This document shows, in pieces, positions 50,275-60,447 of a stretch of DNA of 64,000 nt (the stretch's first letter is position 1; every line of letters starts with the position of its first letter). The DNA comes from Acidobacteriota bacterium (GTDB lineage: Bacteria; Acidobacteriota; Terriglobia; Bryobacterales; Bryobacteraceae). Where the stretch lies: positions 62,001 to 126,000 of the forward strand of contig JAFKEE010000027.1 of the NCBI GenBank assembly GCA_017307505.1, given 5' to 3'. The position numbers were made by a program, and so were the translations under genes. The notes under the pieces were generated by a model. It saw nothing but the letters and a program-made list of their open reading frames with translations. It was not told where the DNA came from and searched no databases.

Positions 50275-50338
50275 GCTGTGACCGAATGACTATCTTCACA
50301 CACTCTGTCAGGAATCGCGCCCGCCTTGCGGCCCGCAA

Positions 50339-52999
50339 TCAGTTCACGGCATGCCCGGCAACGTTCCAGCCATCCACAATCACCGCCGGTTGCCCGTGCT
50401 TCACGTCCGTGAGTCGGTAGGACGCTGAAACCACCCGCTTTTCCCCGGGCAACAATACAAAATAGTTGTCTTCCCAGAGCACAGGCAGGATCTCCAGTTC
50501 ATGCGCCGGGTCGGTTGGATTGTCGGGATCCAGTTCACTCGTGTTCACCTTCAAGTGGACCGAGAAGGCCAGATTCCGGGAGGGATTCTCCAGGGTCACG
50601 CGGGTCACTCCGCGTTCTCCCTGCTTCTCATTGCGGAACGAATAGTTCACTTGCACCGGAGGCAGCCGGTTCAATCCCGTCAGGTCCGCGAACTCCTTTG
50701 TCGGAGTCACATACCAGGTGGACTTGGCCCAATCCAGCACCTCCAGCTTCGTCGACAGCCAGTAGAAGTTTGTGCTCACGGTCTTGCCTGTCGGGTCCTC
50801 CAGCGCCAGCCGCACGAAGTAGGTTGTGGAGAGCCCCTCCAGCGCAGGCAGGGCAAGAACGGCGGTCGAGCTGTCGGCCTCGGCATCCAAGGACGCCTCC
50901 TTGCTCCACTTCTCGGTCATGTCCAGGTTGTACACCCACGCCTTCGCTTTCAATCCCGGAAATCGCTGGTACAGCGAGTTCACCACCACAATCGACCGGT
51001 CGTCGTAGCTGTACTGGATGTGCAGCGGCTCGCAGCCCTTCTTCGCTCCGAAGTAACTGCCGCCCGGCCGCAGGTACCAGTCGTAGAGGTGCCAGATCAT
51101 CGACGGCCAGGCATTGTTCAGCATCCACTGGATCACGCCTGTCGATCTGTACTTGTTTCTCCCGAACGCTTCGAACATCGCCCTATGGCCCTCATAGGCC
51201 ATGACTTGCGCCTTGCGGGCATACTCCTCGACACCGGCCGAAGGGCCGTAGCGCGCATCCAGCGCTTCGGTGAAGACCCGCACGTCCTTGAAGACGGCGC
51301 CGCCTGAGTGGAAATCCCAGACCTCATTGATGGGCCACAGCTTATTCTCCGGCAGCATCGCGCGCAGGCTGTCGAGGGGCGGTACCGCCGGCCCCGGGCT
51401 GGTCTCGGTATTGAACCCATGGGCCCCGCCGCGGTCCTGATCCAGCAGCCAGTAGCTCGGGGCGATGTATTCATACGGACCCGTCATCTTTATACCGGTC
51501 GGACCCGTCACCTCAGTGGCCTTCGACATAGCCGACGACTGGAACGGATTCGGCCAGTTCAGCTCGTTCAGGATCTTGACGTACATTTTCTCGACCGCCG
51601 GCGGGGGCGGTCCGTCGCTGCCGTTCAGCCAGGTGAACACGGCCGGATGATTCCGCAGCCGCCGGATCTGGTCGCGGAGCGACGCCCCGGCGATGGAATG
51701 ATCCTCTTCCTTCCAGTTCTCCCACTTTTCCCAGTGGTCGCAGCAGCACCAGCCCGCCATCACGAGAATCCCCATCTCGTCGCACATTTCCAGGAAGTGA
51801 TCGTCCTCGATCTTCCCTTCCATGCGGATTGTGTTCAGATTCATGTCGCTGAGATACTCCAGATCGGCGCGCTGCCGTTCCGGAGAACTCCGCAGCAGCA
51901 TGTCGAACGAGTAGCCCGCACCGCGGATCAGGATGTTCTTCCCGTTCACCTGGAAGATCCGGTGATTCTCCTTGTTCAGGATGGAGGTGATTTCGCGAAT
52001 CCCGAACCGGACGGTGCTCGAATCCGACACGGTGCCGCCAGTTTCAAACTCCAGTTTCAGCGGATACAGATTCTGCGGACCGGTCTGCACCGGCCACCAC
52101 AGCCTGGGCTTCTCGATCCGGAGCTGCGCAAAGTCGGCCGGCGCGAACGTGACAACTTTGGTCTCACCCGCGGCCAGCTGCACCTCCCTGGTGAAGGTTG
52201 CCGCTTCAATCTGACCCTTGAGAATGCCTTTCACCGGCCTCGTGGACCCATTCCGCAGTTCAGCGGTCACGGTCAGCTCGGCTTTCGTATTCTCCGGCAG
52301 GTTCAGGCGAGTGATTACCTGCGGGAATCGGATGGATACGGGACCTGTGGCATCCAGGTGAACATTCCGCCATAACCCCATGCCTTTGTCTGCCGGCGTC
52401 GGATTCCAGTCGACAAAGGTGATCCCCAGATCATCGGGTTGGGGCGGGAAGATCTCCACGGCCAGTGCATTCTTGGCGCCGGGTTTCACCAGCCCGCTCA
52501 CATTGAACTCGAACAGGCGCCAGGCTCCGGCGGTCTTGCCGGCATCCGCGACCTGGCGGCCGTTCAACCAGATATTGGCCCGGTAGTTGATTCCGTCGAA
52601 ACGAAGCCAAAGGGTCTTATCCCGGAACCCGGCGGGCGTCTCGAACTCTGTCCGGAACCACCAGGAGCCGCGGAACGGACTCTCCGGGGGCATCGCCAGG
52701 TTCGAAAAATTCCCGGCGATCGGATACGTCGTGCCCGCGATCTGGCGAAGGTTCATGCCGTAGTAGGGATCCGCGTAGACGCCCAGCTGCGCCAGTGCGC
52801 TCACCACCGTGGAGGGCATAGTGGCCTTGTACCAGCCTTTGACACTGAATCCGGCTGTCGAAACGGCCGCGCCGGAGCTGCCGACAACTGCGCTGGGTTG
52901 AATCACCCAGTTTTCTTTCAGGATCAGACTCGGACTGTGAGGGGCCTCGGCGGCTGTGGCGGCCAGGGAAAGTGCGACCAACGTATAGAAAAGCTTCAT
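50339..52999 (-). CDS. Glycoside hydrolase family 2, exo-beta-D-glucosaminidase (CsxA)-like
   Basis: An 886-residue exported protein (KLFYTLVALSLAATAAEA). The GH2 sugar-binding domain shows SPFRGSWWFRTEFETP, LWLRFDGINYRANIWLNG and LWRNVHLDATGPVSI. The TIM barrel shows FQVNGKNILIRGAGYSFD and LNTIRMEGKIEDD. The sequence FTWLNGSDGPPPP places Asp where CsxA has its acid, and GFNTETSPGPAVP holds the candidate nucleophile Glu. The C-terminal domains resemble Ig-like GH2 extensions. Chitosan or glucosamine oligomers, or beta-mannosides, are likely substrates. Confidence 0.9.
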   Translation of the reverse strand: MKLFYTLVALSLAATAAEAPHSPSLILKENWVIQPSAVVGSSGAAVSTAGFSVKGWYKATMPSTVVSALAQLGVYADPYYGMNLRQIAGTTYPIAGNFSNLAMPPESPFRGSWWFRTEFETPAGFRDKTLWLRFDGINYRANIWLNGRQVADAGKTAGAWRLFEFNVSGLVKPGAKNALAVEIFPPQPDDLGITFVDWNPTPADKGMGLWRNVHLDATGPVSIRFPQVITRLNLPENTKAELTVTAELRNGSTRPVKGILKGQIEAATFTREVQLAAGETKVVTFAPADFAQLRIEKPRLWWPVQTGPQNLYPLKLEFETGGTVSDSSTVRFGIREITSILNKENHRIFQVNGKNILIRGAGYSFDMLLRSSPERQRADLEYLSDMNLNTIRMEGKIEDDHFLEMCDEMGILVMAGWCCCDHWEKWENWKEEDHSIAGASLRDQIRRLRNHPAVFTWLNGSDGPPPPAVEKMYVKILNELNWPNPFQSSAMSKATEVTGPTGIKMTGPYEYIAPSYWLLDQDRGGAHGFNTETSPGPAVPPLDSLRAMLPENKLWPINEVWDFHSGGAVFKDVRVFTEALDARYGPSAGVEEYARKAQVMAYEGHRAMFEAFGRNKYRSTGVIQWMLNNAWPSMIWHLYDWYLRPGGSYFGAKKGCEPLHIQYSYDDRSIVVVNSLYQRFPGLKAKAWVYNLDMTEKWSKEASLDAEADSSTAVLALPALEGLSTTYFVRLALEDPTGKTVSTNFYWLSTKLEVLDWAKSTWYVTPTKEFADLTGLNRLPPVQVNYSFRNEKQGERGVTRVTLENPSRNLAFSVHLKVNTSELDPDNPTDPAHELEILPVLWEDNYFVLLPGEKRVVSASYRLTDVKHGQPAVIVDGWNVAGHAVN

Positions 53000-53130
53000 G
53001 GTCCAAACTGGATGTCACCCCATCATAGCCGCCGGGCCTCCTCCCGCAGAAGTTCGAAAACGTTACACTGTTACCTTCGCGCATGGTCCTCTACCGCGGA
53101 CCATGCTGTGGGGAAAGACCTGCTTCCACC

Positions 53131-55128
53131 ATGCACCAGCCGACCAACCGCCGCCCACCCAGCCGCCTGCTCCGCCTCACCGTCCTCGCCGCCTCCCTCG
53201 TCTCCGTGGCGGCGATCGTTTCTCTGATTCCGCCGCACACTTCCGCGCAGAAGAAAGAACCGCCGGATCCCGAGACCGTCGCTGCCCGCAACAAGACGGA
53301 GGCGGAACTGGCCTCGATTGCCGTGATTGACCGCAAGCTGATGGTGCCGATGTCGGACGGCAAGCGCATGGCCACCGACGTCTACCGGCCCAAGGACACC
53401 TCGAAGAATTACCCCACGATCTTCGTCCGCACGCCCTACAATTTCAACTTCTGGGACGTGAAACTCGGTGCGCCCCGCGACATGTCCACCGAACTGGAGG
53501 CTGTGAAGCGCGGCTACGCCTACGTCGTCATGAATGAACGCGGCCACTTCTTCTCAGAAGGCCAGTACGACATTCTGGGTGCGCCGCTCTCGGATGGCAG
53601 CGACGCGATCTCCTGGATCTCCAAGCAGCCATGGTCCAACGGCAAGGTTGGCACCATCGGCTGCTCATCGACAGCGGAATGGCAGCTCGCCGTGGCCGCC
53701 ATGGGCAATCCGGCGTTCACCACGATGATTCCGCAAGGCTTCGGAGCGGGCGTCGGCCGGGTGGCGCCCTACTTCGAACAGGGCAACTGGTATCGCGGCG
53801 GCGCCGTCCAGATGCTGTTCATTGCCTGGCTGTATGGCGAGCAGAATCAACTCCGGCCCATGTTCCCGCCCAATATGTCCCAACAGGACCTGATTAAAGC
53901 GTCCAAGGCGTTCGACCTCGCCGCTCAACTGCCGTATGTCGACTGGTCTGTGGCGCTGCGTCACCTGCCGGAGATGGACATCATTAAGGCTGTCGACGGC
54001 CCCAACGGCATCTTCGCCGACCGCATGGAGGTCTCCACCGGCGGCGCCATGATCAAACGGGAGCCCAACGATCCCGCCTGGTATCGCGGTGGGCTATGGC
54101 ATGATGACAAGCCCATCAACATCCCCGGTTTCTGGTTCATGTCGTGGTACGACGTCTCGGTGGGCCCGAACCTGGCTGCCTACAACTACGTTCGCAAGAC
54201 GGCCCGGCCTGAGATCGCCAACCAGCAGTACGCCATCATTGCCCCAACATTGCATTGCGGATACAAGCGGGCGACCGAGAATACAATCGTCGGCGAACGG
54301 AGCGTCGGCGACGCCCGTCTGGACTACAACAACCTCACCTACGGCTGGTTCGATCACTTCCTGAAGGGCGAGGAGAACGGCGTCCTGGCCAAAATGCCCA
54401 AGGTCCGCTACTACACGATGGGGATCAATAAGTGGCAGTCCTCCGAGACATGGCCTCCTGCCGGGGCACAGGCGATGGAATACTATCTGTCCAGCGCAGG
54501 AGCAGCTAACAGCGCGGCGGGCGACGGCCGGCTCACCGCGGCGCCGCCTGCCCAGGATAAACCTGACCAGTTTGTCTACGATCCCGCCAATCCGGTGCCG
54601 TCCTACGGTGGCAACGTCTGCTGTACCGGCAACGCGGTGGCCGGCGGAGCGTTTGATCAGAGGCGCATGGAAGCGCGCCACGACATCCTCGTCTACTCCA
54701 CAGAGCCCCTGAAAGAGGGTGTGGAAGTGAGCGGACCCATTGAGGTCACACTGTTTGTCGATTCCGACGCAAAAGACACCGACTTCACGGCCAAGCTGAT
54801 CGACGTCTACCCGGACGGCACGGCCTACAATCTGGACGAGACAATCCAGCGCATGCGCTACCGCGAGGGCTACGACCGTCCTCCCGTCTGGATGGAGCGC
54901 GGGAAGGTGTACAAAGTCACCCTCTCGCCAATGAACACCAGCAACTTTTTCGCAGCCGGCCACCGCATCCGGCTGGAAATCTCGAGCAGCAACTTCCCGC
55001 GTTTCGACCGGAATTTGAACACCGGCGGGAAGAATTACGACGAGTCAAAAGGCGTCATCGCACACAACCGGGTGCACCACTCAGCCGAATATCCGGCGAA
55101 AGTGAGTCTGACCGTTGTCAGACGTTAG
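53131..55128 (+). CDS. CocE/NonD-family serine hydrolase, exported
   Basis: A 665-residue protein with an N-terminal signal or anchor ([22 protein letters not shown]). The catalytic domain begins [18 protein letters not shown] and has [12 protein letters not shown] with the nucleophile serine. [17 protein letters not shown] precedes it. A C-terminal jelly-roll ([54 protein letters not shown]) is typical of X-Pro dipeptidyl-peptidases and cocaine esterases. Substrates may be esters, amides or beta-lactams. ATG 53131 lacks a clear ribosome-binding site. Confidence 0.9.
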   Translation: MHQPTNRRPPSRLLRLTVLAASLVSVAAIVSLIPPHTSAQKKEPPDPETVAARNKTEAELASIAVIDRKLMVPMSDGKRMATDVYRPKDTSKNYPTIFVRTPYNFNFWDVKLGAPRDMSTELEAVKRGYAYVVMNERGHFFSEGQYDILGAPLSDGSDAISWISKQPWSNGKVGTIGCSSTAEWQLAVAAMGNPAFTTMIPQGFGAGVGRVAPYFEQGNWYRGGAVQMLFIAWLYGEQNQLRPMFPPNMSQQDLIKASKAFDLAAQLPYVDWSVALRHLPEMDIIKAVDGPNGIFADRMEVSTGGAMIKREPNDPAWYRGGLWHDDKPINIPGFWFMSWYDVSVGPNLAAYNYVRKTARPEIANQQYAIIAPTLHCGYKRATENTIVGERSVGDARLDYNNLTYGWFDHFLKGEENGVLAKMPKVRYYTMGINKWQSSETWPPAGAQAMEYYLSSAGAANSAAGDGRLTAAPPAQDKPDQFVYDPANPVPSYGGNVCCTGNAVAGGAFDQRRMEARHDILVYSTEPLKEGVEVSGPIEVTLFVDSDAKDTDFTAKLIDVYPDGTAYNLDETIQRMRYREGYDRPPVWMERGKVYKVTLSPMNTSNFFAAGHRIRLEISSSNFPRFDRNLNTGGKNYDESKGVIAHNRVHHSAEYPAKVSLTVVRR

Positions 55129-55637
55129 AGCGGCGGCCCATACCGTACTGCCGCTAACTTCATCTGTCGGAACGCATCGCACAACTGTGTCTCGGCATCC
55201 TGGCCGCGCAGTGCGCCCCAGCGCGCAATGTCGGCCTTGGCAATCACCCAATCAGTGAGCGCGCCCAACCGGTACCCGCTGCCAGCCTGCCGGCGGCAGT
55301 AGCGGACCTCACCGAATACCGCCACATCCCCAAACTCCACCCGGATCCACGATCCGGCCGGAATCTCCTCCTCCAGGAGAATGCCCAGTCCCGAGTGACT
55401 GATGTCCAGCAATCGACCCGTCCGCATCTGCGATCGACTCTGGGTTAATACCCACACAGCCGCCGGCTCTTCCCTGACGCTGAATCGCGGCTCCGCCCGA
55501 GCGTCCTTTCCGCTCAGTTTCGCGCGGCGGATGGCAAACCCGATGCGCGTTGCTGCGGATTGACCGGAATGCAGCGATTCGGAATCCAGCCCGACGTCCT
55601 CGCTCACCACAGGCAGTGACTGCTGTTGTGATCCCAT
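55125..55637 (-). CDS. PilZ-domain protein (c-di-GMP receptor)
   Basis: A 170-residue protein whose PilZ domain spans about residues 45-130. The first ligand motif is [10 protein letters not shown] (RxxxR) and the second [13 protein letters not shown] (D/NxSxxG), both intact, so c-di-GMP binding is likely. [19 protein letters not shown] forms the rest of the barrel (first residue of the block is I in the gene). An N-terminal polar tail of 40 residues has no known domain. Its stop codon overlaps that of the hydrolase gene on the other strand by 3 bp. Confidence 0.88.
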   Translation of the reverse strand: MGSQQQSLPVVSEDVGLDSESLHSGQSAATRIGFAIRRAKLSGKDARAEPRFSVREEPAAVWVLTQSRSQMRTGRLLDISHSGLGILLEEEIPAGSWIRVEFGDVAVFGEVRYCRRQAGSGYRLGALTDWVIAKADIARWGALRGQDAETQLCDAFRQMKLAAVRYGPPL

Positions 55638-56059
55638 TCAACACGTTCCTCCCACAGGCGCTGCCGATTGACCGAATTAGCAGCGTTTAATGGACAGCAC
55701 TTAATGGTCCATCGCAAAAGCCATTTAGAATCAACAAACCAGCGTCGAGCGAGCTGCACCATTTTGAATCAAATTCCCAACTTGATACATGATCAATTTC
55801 CACCTAAGTGGATTGGATTCGGTGGGATAGGGGATATCGCCGAGAGAGTTCTCAGTACAATTCTCTCGGTACGTATAGTACTATTACATGTAGACCGAAT
55901 GGGATTGAGGAGGCAGACAGGGTCGATGCACCGTTCATTCGCCGCTTCGAGGTTGTCCAACCTGGCCTCGGTCGCCTGCGACAAGACCTCCACCCCGAGC
56001 CGCACCACCTGTCGTGCCGGGGCTTCCCCTCGTAGCCATTTCGATCAGGCGGCATTCCA
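55638..56059. other. AT-richer intergenic region with palindromes (control region of the sigma54 regulator)
   Basis: No credible gene: two open frames here lack family motifs and ribosome-binding sites. The region is clearly richer in A+T than its surroundings. It holds an 8-bp inverted repeat, CCGAGAGA (55840-55847) with TCTCTCGG (55862-55869), and a perfect 10-bp palindrome ATAGTACTAT (55875-55884). The position fits a divergent promoter region for PilZ and the response regulator. A sigma54 -24/-12 site was not recognised. Confidence 0.5.
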
Positions 56060-57472
56060 ATGAGCTACCCAGCGGAGAGACCACAGGTGAACACGCCCGG
56101 TATTCAAAATGAACAGCGCCCCGGAGATTTGCCGCGCATTCTGGTCGCAGACAAGGATCCTCTGGCGCTGGAAAACATCCATGCCGCCGTGCGCAATCAG
56201 CCGTGGGCCGTATCCTGGGCCTGCGATGCCGCCGATGCGATTGCCCTGGTGAAGAAAAGCAGGCCGCACCTTGTCCTGTTGGACCTGGCGCTGCCGGGTT
56301 ATGACGGGATACAGCTCATCCGGCTGATACACGAACTGAGTCCGGAAACACAGATCCTCGTTCACACTGCCATTCATTCCACTGAGTCGGCGGTCAACGC
56401 CATGCGGGCCGGCGCGGAAGACTACCTGAACAAGCCGGTGGCGGCCAATATCATCCGCGAACGACTCACATACTGGCTGGCGCAACGGGAGATCCAAAAC
56501 CGGGACGTGAAGACTGAGTTGGACCTGCTGGACTCCTTCACGTTTGGAGGGGTTGTGGGCCGCAGTCCGGCCATGCTGCATCTGCTGGCGCGTGTGCGCC
56601 GTGTCGCTCCCCACTTCACAACCGCTCTGGTGAGTGGAGAGACCGGCTCAGGCAAGGAACTCGTCGCCCGGGCGCTCCACACCTGGAGCGGAACCTTGGG
56701 CTCCTTCGTCGCCTGCAACTGCGCTTCCATCGTCGATACCCTCTTCGAGAGCGAGCTTTTCGGACACAAGCGGGGTTCCTTCACGGGCGCGACGGAAGAT
56801 CGCCCGGGGCTCGTTCTGGCGGCTGCGAACGGTACGCTTTTCCTGGACGAAATCGGAGAGATGCCGTTGCCGTTGCAGGCCAAGGTTCTCCGGTTGCTGC
56901 AGAACCGGGAAGTGCGGCCTCTGGGCGACAACAACGCCGTGAAAGTCGACCTGCGCATCGTGGCGGCCACCAATCGCGATCTGCGCAAACAGGTGGCTGA
57001 TGGTACATTTCGCGAAGACCTTTTCTACCGCCTGTCGACCGTGCACTTCAGTGTTCCGCCGCTCCGCGAACGCCACGAAGACCTGCCGCTACTCATCCGC
57101 CATTTCCTGGTGGATTGTGCCGCGAAGTACGGCAAACCGGGATTGAATCTGAGTCGACGGGCGGAACTGGTGCTGACGCGCTACTTCTGGCCCGGCAACA
57201 TCCGCGAGTTGGAGAATGCACTCAACTACGCCTGCATGATGGCCAAGAATTCCGTGATCGACATCAACGATCTGCCGGATTACCTGCTCACCCCGACCGA
57301 GTCCGAACAGAAATCCACCCCCTTGACCATGGCGGAAGTGGAGTATCAGCACGCGCTCCACGTCCTCCAACTCTGCGACGGAAACCGGCTGCGGGCGGCG
57401 GAACTGCTGGGCATCGGCCGGGCCACGCTGTACCGAATGCTGGCTCGCCACGAAACACCGCCGCGAACCTGA
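56060..57472 (+). CDS. Sigma54-dependent response regulator (NtrC family)
   Basis: A 470-residue protein. Receiver: ILVADKDPLALENIHAA, phosphoacceptor in LVLLDLALPGYDG, and conserved Lys in YLNKPVAAN. The AAA+ domain (about residues 165-400) has Walker A GETGSGKE, the sigma54-contact loop GSFTGATE (GAFTGA variant) and Walker B-like GTLFLDEIGEMP. A C-terminal Fis-type helix-turn-helix reads GNRLRAAELLGIGRATLYRML. No histidine kinase gene is adjacent, so it is an orphan regulator. Target genes are unknown; neighbouring TPR and PilZ genes are candidates. Confidence 0.95.
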   Translation: MSYPAERPQVNTPGIQNEQRPGDLPRILVADKDPLALENIHAAVRNQPWAVSWACDAADAIALVKKSRPHLVLLDLALPGYDGIQLIRLIHELSPETQILVHTAIHSTESAVNAMRAGAEDYLNKPVAANIIRERLTYWLAQREIQNRDVKTELDLLDSFTFGGVVGRSPAMLHLLARVRRVAPHFTTALVSGETGSGKELVARALHTWSGTLGSFVACNCASIVDTLFESELFGHKRGSFTGATEDRPGLVLAAANGTLFLDEIGEMPLPLQAKVLRLLQNREVRPLGDNNAVKVDLRIVAATNRDLRKQVADGTFREDLFYRLSTVHFSVPPLRERHEDLPLLIRHFLVDCAAKYGKPGLNLSRRAELVLTRYFWPGNIRELENALNYACMMAKNSVIDINDLPDYLLTPTESEQKSTPLTMAEVEYQHALHVLQLCDGNRLRAAELLGIGRATLYRMLARHETPPRT

Positions 57473-57705
57473 GCCGTGCCCCGCTACCTCCGGCGGCTGC
57501 AAAGCGGACCCCGGGCGTGCGCACCGGAGTTGGAGATTTGCGCGCGTCCATTCATACTGACCTAAAGGCCGGATCGGGCGTTCCTGCTGGGATCTAATCA
57601 GGACGCGCGCCCTTGCACGCCAGCACGGATCCCGGGCTCCAACCCACCGGCCAGGCAGGCTCCGGGCCCGCCGCCCACCGGCGCAGTTCAGAGGAGGACG
57701 AGAAT

Positions 57706-59316
57706 TTGTATCGCAGAGCCGGATCAGTCGTTCTGTTGCTGCTATGGTCGATGACCGCCCAGGCGCAGCACGCACAGCATGCCACGCCCCCGACGGAGAA
57801 GCCGGTCGAACTTCTCGGCCATCTCGGGCCTTACTCGCACCGCATTGCCACCGCCAACCCGGAAGCCCAGAAATTCTTCGACCAGGGCTTGAACCTGATG
57901 TACGGCTTCAACCGCTACGAGTCGTTGCGTTCATTCCGGAAAGCCGCCGAGCTTGATCCCGGCGCGGTAATGCCGCTTTGGGGCATCGCGATGGCGCTGG
58001 GTCCGCACATCAACATGGACATGGATATGGACATGAACCTGATGGAGGGCTGCGCGGCACTCGCTAAGGCGTCCGGTCTTGAGGCGACGCCCTTTGAGCG
58101 CGCCTATCTGGAAGCAGCTTCATCCCGCTGTCCGGATTACCGGCCGGACCAGGCGATTGAGGCCCACCGGCGGTTGCATGAAGCGTATCCGGACGATCCG
58201 GATGCAGCGGCGCTCTATGCCGAGAGCCTCATGGTCAAGGTGCGCTGGAAATGGTGGCACGCCGACGGCAGCCCGGCGGAGGGCACCGCCCAGGCCGTAA
58301 GCGTCCTGGAGCAGGTGCTGCGGCGGAATCCGAACCATCCCGGAGCGAACCATTTCTACATCCATGCGGTGGAGATGTCTCCATCGCCGGAACGGGCTGT
58401 CCCTTCAGCGCAGCGCCTGATGGCGATTATGCCCGCAGCTGGCCACATGGTTCACATGCCGGGCCACATCTGGCTGATCCTGGGCGATTGGGAGACGGCC
58501 GCGTCAGTCAATGAACGCGCGGCCCAGGTCGACCGGGAGTACTTCGCGCGCACCGGCGTGCAGAGCGGATACGTCGGCTACTACATCCACAATGTCCACT
58601 TCATCGCATACGCCCGGTCGATGCAGGGGCGGCCCGCGGAGGCGGTCGCCGCGGCGGACTTGATGGTGAAAGAAGCCGGGAGCGCGGTCGACAGCATGCC
58701 GGAAATGATTGATGCGTTCATGCCCTATGCCGTCTTCACGCGGCTCCGCTTCGGACGCTGGGACGAGTTGCTGAAACTCGATAAGCCAAACGCGAAGCTG
58801 CTGGCGAGCACGGCCCTGTGGCATTGGGGGCGGGCCCAGGCTTTTGCCGCCAAGGGCGACAGGGCTGCCGCAATGCGGGAATCAGCCAGTTTTCAGGAGA
58901 CGCGAGGAAGAGTCCCCGGGACGTGGCCTTGGATGACCAGCAAAGCTGCCGATGTCCTGGCGCTTGCCGATGCGATTCTCCAGGCGCGCCTGGCTGCGGA
59001 TGCCACGTCATCCGTGGCTCACTGGCGCCGCGCCGTCGAACTCCAGGACCGTCTGAACTACGACGAACCTCCGCCGTGGTATATGCCGCTGCGCGAATCG
59101 CTGGGCTCTGCCGTCCTCCGCTCCGGCGACGCCGCGGGCGCCGAGGTGATCTTCCGCGAAGGAATCCGGCGCTCAGTCCGGAATGGACGAATGCTCTTCG
59201 GATTGTGGAAGTCACTGGAGGCGCAACAGAAAAAAGAGGCGGCCGGTTTCGTGCGGGCTGAGTTTGAACGTGAGTGGAAGACGTCGAATCCGCCACTCCA
59301 GCTCGAGCTGATGTAG
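57706..59316 (+). CDS. Exported TPR-repeat protein
   Basis: A 536-residue protein starting with TTG. GAGGAGG lies about 8 bases upstream, and the resulting N-terminus (YRRAGSVVLLLLWSMTAQAQ) is a clean signal peptide; an upstream ATG would bury the signal. TPR-type helices run throughout: FFDQGLNLMYGFNRYESLRSFRKAAELDPGA, then EQVLRRNPNHPGANHFYIHAVEMSPSPERAV and AGAEVIFREGIRR. An unusual Met/Asp repeat (NMDMDMDMNLM) occurs near residue 105. Conserved HxxxH-like clusters (HFYIHAVE, HMVHMPGH) hint at metal binding; function unknown. Confidence 0.82.
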   Translation: MYRRAGSVVLLLLWSMTAQAQHAQHATPPTEKPVELLGHLGPYSHRIATANPEAQKFFDQGLNLMYGFNRYESLRSFRKAAELDPGAVMPLWGIAMALGPHINMDMDMDMNLMEGCAALAKASGLEATPFERAYLEAASSRCPDYRPDQAIEAHRRLHEAYPDDPDAAALYAESLMVKVRWKWWHADGSPAEGTAQAVSVLEQVLRRNPNHPGANHFYIHAVEMSPSPERAVPSAQRLMAIMPAAGHMVHMPGHIWLILGDWETAASVNERAAQVDREYFARTGVQSGYVGYYIHNVHFIAYARSMQGRPAEAVAAADLMVKEAGSAVDSMPEMIDAFMPYAVFTRLRFGRWDELLKLDKPNAKLLASTALWHWGRAQAFAAKGDRAAAMRESASFQETRGRVPGTWPWMTSKAADVLALADAILQARLAADATSSVAHWRRAVELQDRLNYDEPPPWYMPLRESLGSAVLRSGDAAGAEVIFREGIRRSVRNGRMLFGLWKSLEAQQKKEAAGFVRAEFEREWKTSNPPLQLELM

Positions 59317-59451
59317 CGGCCTCGCATCTGGCTGCAGGCGATGGGCGGGCGCGTTCCGTCGATGGATCCTGTCTTCGTGATCCAGGACTGCAACCGCGCC
59401 AGAGAGCGGGCCCGTGCCCGGCGATCCTTCTGGTTCGGATACCAGGCCTAG

Positions 59452-59492
59452 GGTTTCAGGGTGCGGCATTTCAGAGTGGGGGCTCTGAAACC
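59452..59492 (+). repeat. Mutually exclusive hairpin arms upstream of the bicupin gene
   Basis: The arm CTCTGAAACC (59483-59492) can pair either with TTTCAGAG (59469-59476; 8 bp, 6-base loop) or with GGTTTCAG (59452-59459; 8 bp, long loop). The two stems cannot form together. It lies 45 bp before the bicupin start, in a gene-free 220-bp gap, and could be an operator or a leader switch. No U-run follows. Confidence 0.4.
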
Positions 59493-59536
59493 AGGCGCAA
59501 TCCGGCATAGAATGGTCGCCGAGGCTGAGATCCGCT

Positions 59537-60421
59537 ATGCTTCCGCGTTCGCTTCGCCTGATCTGTCCGGCCCTCTTCAGTGCCGCAACGATCCTTTGTG
59601 CCGCCGACCCGACTTTTCTGAGACGATCCCTTGCAGACGCCAAGGCGCAGCCGGACGAGCTCACCGCGGGCTCCGCCGGCGCCACTTATCACCCCTTGTT
59701 CGGGGCAGGCGATCCGCAGGCCAGGCACCTGAAGAGCATCGCACGGTACGGTGAGCTGCGGGTTGCGCCTGCGGGGAAATCCGCGCTGGTCTCCTACCCG
59801 GCCGAGGAGCAGATCTACTTCATCCTCAGCGGCATGGGTTCTGTGATTTGCGATGGCGCTGAACAAGCGGTCAAGCCGAATGACTATCTGTACCTGCCGC
59901 CCGGCAGACGTCACGGTGTCGTCAATAATTCCTCTGAGCCGCTTCGCCTGCTGGTGATGGGTTTCCGACTGCCCGGCGGCAACATCGTCCCGCCGGCCCG
60001 CCAGTGGATGATCGCCAACACGGCCGACGTGCCTTTGCAGCAGTTGGCGAGCCATGGGCCTACCACGCAGTTCAAGCTCCTCATGGGCACCACCGAAAGC
60101 AAGCGCGACAAATTGCCTGCTGCCAGCCAGATGGTGAGCCTCTTCCTCATGGACTTCGCGCCAGGCGGCACGAACATCCCGCATCACCACGAGACGGAAG
60201 AGGAGATCTACTTCATCCTGCAAGGCAGCGGCGAGATGGTGGCCGGCGGCGGGATTGACGGCAACGAAGGGCGCCACCCGACGCGCCAGGGGGATGCCTG
60301 GTTCCTGCGGCTCAACACAACCGTCGGCTTTTACAGCGCCGCCCAGTCTGGCGGAGCCCACGACCTGGTGCTCGCCGTTCGCTCGAGTTTCCCGTTCCCG
60401 CCTTCGCGGCGTCCGCAATAA
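59537..60421 (+). CDS. Exported bicupin protein
   Basis: A 294-residue protein with a signal peptide (RLICPALFSAATILCAAD). Two cupin_2 barrels are visible. In the first, EEQIYFILSGMGSVICDGAEQAVKPNDYLYLPPGRRHGVVN has a weak metal motif. The second, PHHHETEEEIYFILQGSGEMVAGG, has an intact HxHxxxE-type motif. Only the second is likely to bind metal strongly. Family members include dioxygenases, isomerases and lectin-like sugar binders. It lies 26 bp upstream of the enolase-superfamily gene and is probably co-transcribed. Confidence 0.85.
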   Translation: MLPRSLRLICPALFSAATILCAADPTFLRRSLADAKAQPDELTAGSAGATYHPLFGAGDPQARHLKSIARYGELRVAPAGKSALVSYPAEEQIYFILSGMGSVICDGAEQAVKPNDYLYLPPGRRHGVVNNSSEPLRLLVMGFRLPGGNIVPPARQWMIANTADVPLQQLASHGPTTQFKLLMGTTESKRDKLPAASQMVSLFLMDFAPGGTNIPHHHETEEEIYFILQGSGEMVAGGGIDGNEGRHPTRQGDAWFLRLNTTVGFYSAAQSGGAHDLVLAVRSSFPFPPSRRPQ

Positions 60422-60447
60422 CGAAATAGAAAGGACTCCTCCCTACA

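Noticed and set aside
55668-56063. Two open frames (131 codons plus strand, 71 codons minus strand) in the PilZ-regulator gap
   Set aside because: No ribosome-binding site, no family motif, and AT-rich palindromes run through them; better read as a control region.
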